Source of the DNA: Hyphomicrobiaceae bacterium
Lineage (GTDB): Bacteria > Pseudomonadota > Alphaproteobacteria > Rhizobiales > Hyphomicrobiaceae
NCBI GenBank assembly: GCA_020442225.1
Contig: JAGRKR010000520.1
Location: 1-5,439 of the forward strand
DNA: 5,439 nt
Reading direction: 5' to 3'
The translations under genes and the position numbers were made by a program. The notes below the pieces were generated by a model that was not told the origin of the DNA, did not search any database, and was given only the letters and a program-made list of their open reading frames with translations. This document shows, in pieces, positions 5,374 through 5,439 of this stretch; position 1 is the first letter of the stretch; the number at the start of each line of letters is the position of its first letter.

Positions 5374-5439
5374 GTGAGCAATGAGAAGTCCCTCGTGCTG
5401 ATGCCGGGCGACGGCATCGGCCCGGAAGTGGTCGGCGAG
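5374..5439 (+). CDS. LeuB/isocitrate dehydrogenase family enzyme (N-terminus only)
   Basis: The first 22 codons of a decarboxylating dehydrogenase; the rest runs off the right edge. The visible segment contains LMPGDGIGPEVVGE (residues 9-22). This is the N-terminal signature of NAD(P)-dependent 3-isopropylmalate, isocitrate, homoisocitrate and tartrate/D-malate dehydrogenases, which oxidise and decarboxylate 3-substituted or 2-hydroxy diacids. Translation starts at GTG 5374, with AGGAG six bases upstream. The nearby ATG at 5381 is out of frame and meets a stop after six codons. Position after leuCD makes a LeuB-like enzyme the first guess, but the substrate-choosing residues are not in the window. 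Tartrate or alkylmalate dehydrogenase is possible. Confidence 0.85.
   Translation, partial: MSNEKSLVLMPGDGIGPEVVGE

Noticed and set aside
1..5439. Mobile elements, CRISPR arrays, tRNA or rRNA genes
   Set aside because: I saw no transposase, terminal inverted repeats, regularly spaced repeats, or RNA gene signatures on either strand.

Overview
The window reads as a GC-rich bacterial chromosome segment, most plausibly from an alphaproteobacterium of the rhizobial or methylobacterial kind. That placement rests on composition, dense packing, strong GGAGG-type ribosome sites and protein flavour; no marker gene confirms it. There are six recognisable genes plus a short seventh start. They form two divergent blocks separated by a control region of about 275 bases.

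Left block (minus strand, positions 2064 down to 1). This is the front of an operon for a peptide/opine/nickel (Dpp/Opp) type ABC importer: a DppB-like permease, a DppC-like permease, then the first 32 codons of a DppD-like ATPase cut by the window edge. Gaps are 17 and 14 bases, so the genes are almost certainly co-transcribed. No substrate-binding protein lies in the window; the permease is the first gene after the control region.

Central region (2065-2339). No gene is supported here. It holds a weak sigma70-like promoter candidate for each direction, an imperfect palindrome inside the rightward promoter spacer, and two back-to-back hairpins that would sit in the 5' leader of the transporter mRNA.

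Right block (plus strand, 2340 to the end). An isocitrate lyase/PEP mutase superfamily lyase is followed by the large and small subunits of an aconitase-family isomerase/hydratase (LeuC and LeuD type). After a 108-base gap comes the GTG start of a LeuB/isocitrate-dehydrogenase family enzyme, cut by the right edge.

How they may work together. LeuC-LeuD-LeuB alone would suggest leucine synthesis. The leading lyase, the adjacent importer, and substitutions at normally well-kept LeuC and LeuD positions fit better with a catabolic module. In that reading, an imported compound gives an alkyl- or dimethyl-malate type intermediate. The LeuCD-like pair isomerises or hydrates it, and it is then cleaved by the lyase or oxidatively decarboxylated by the LeuB-like enzyme. 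The closest known logic is the dimethylmaleate hydratase (DmdAB) and 2,3-dimethylmalate lyase pair of nicotinate fermentation, and the methylcitrate cycle. This assignment is inference; the enzyme families are secure, the substrates are not.
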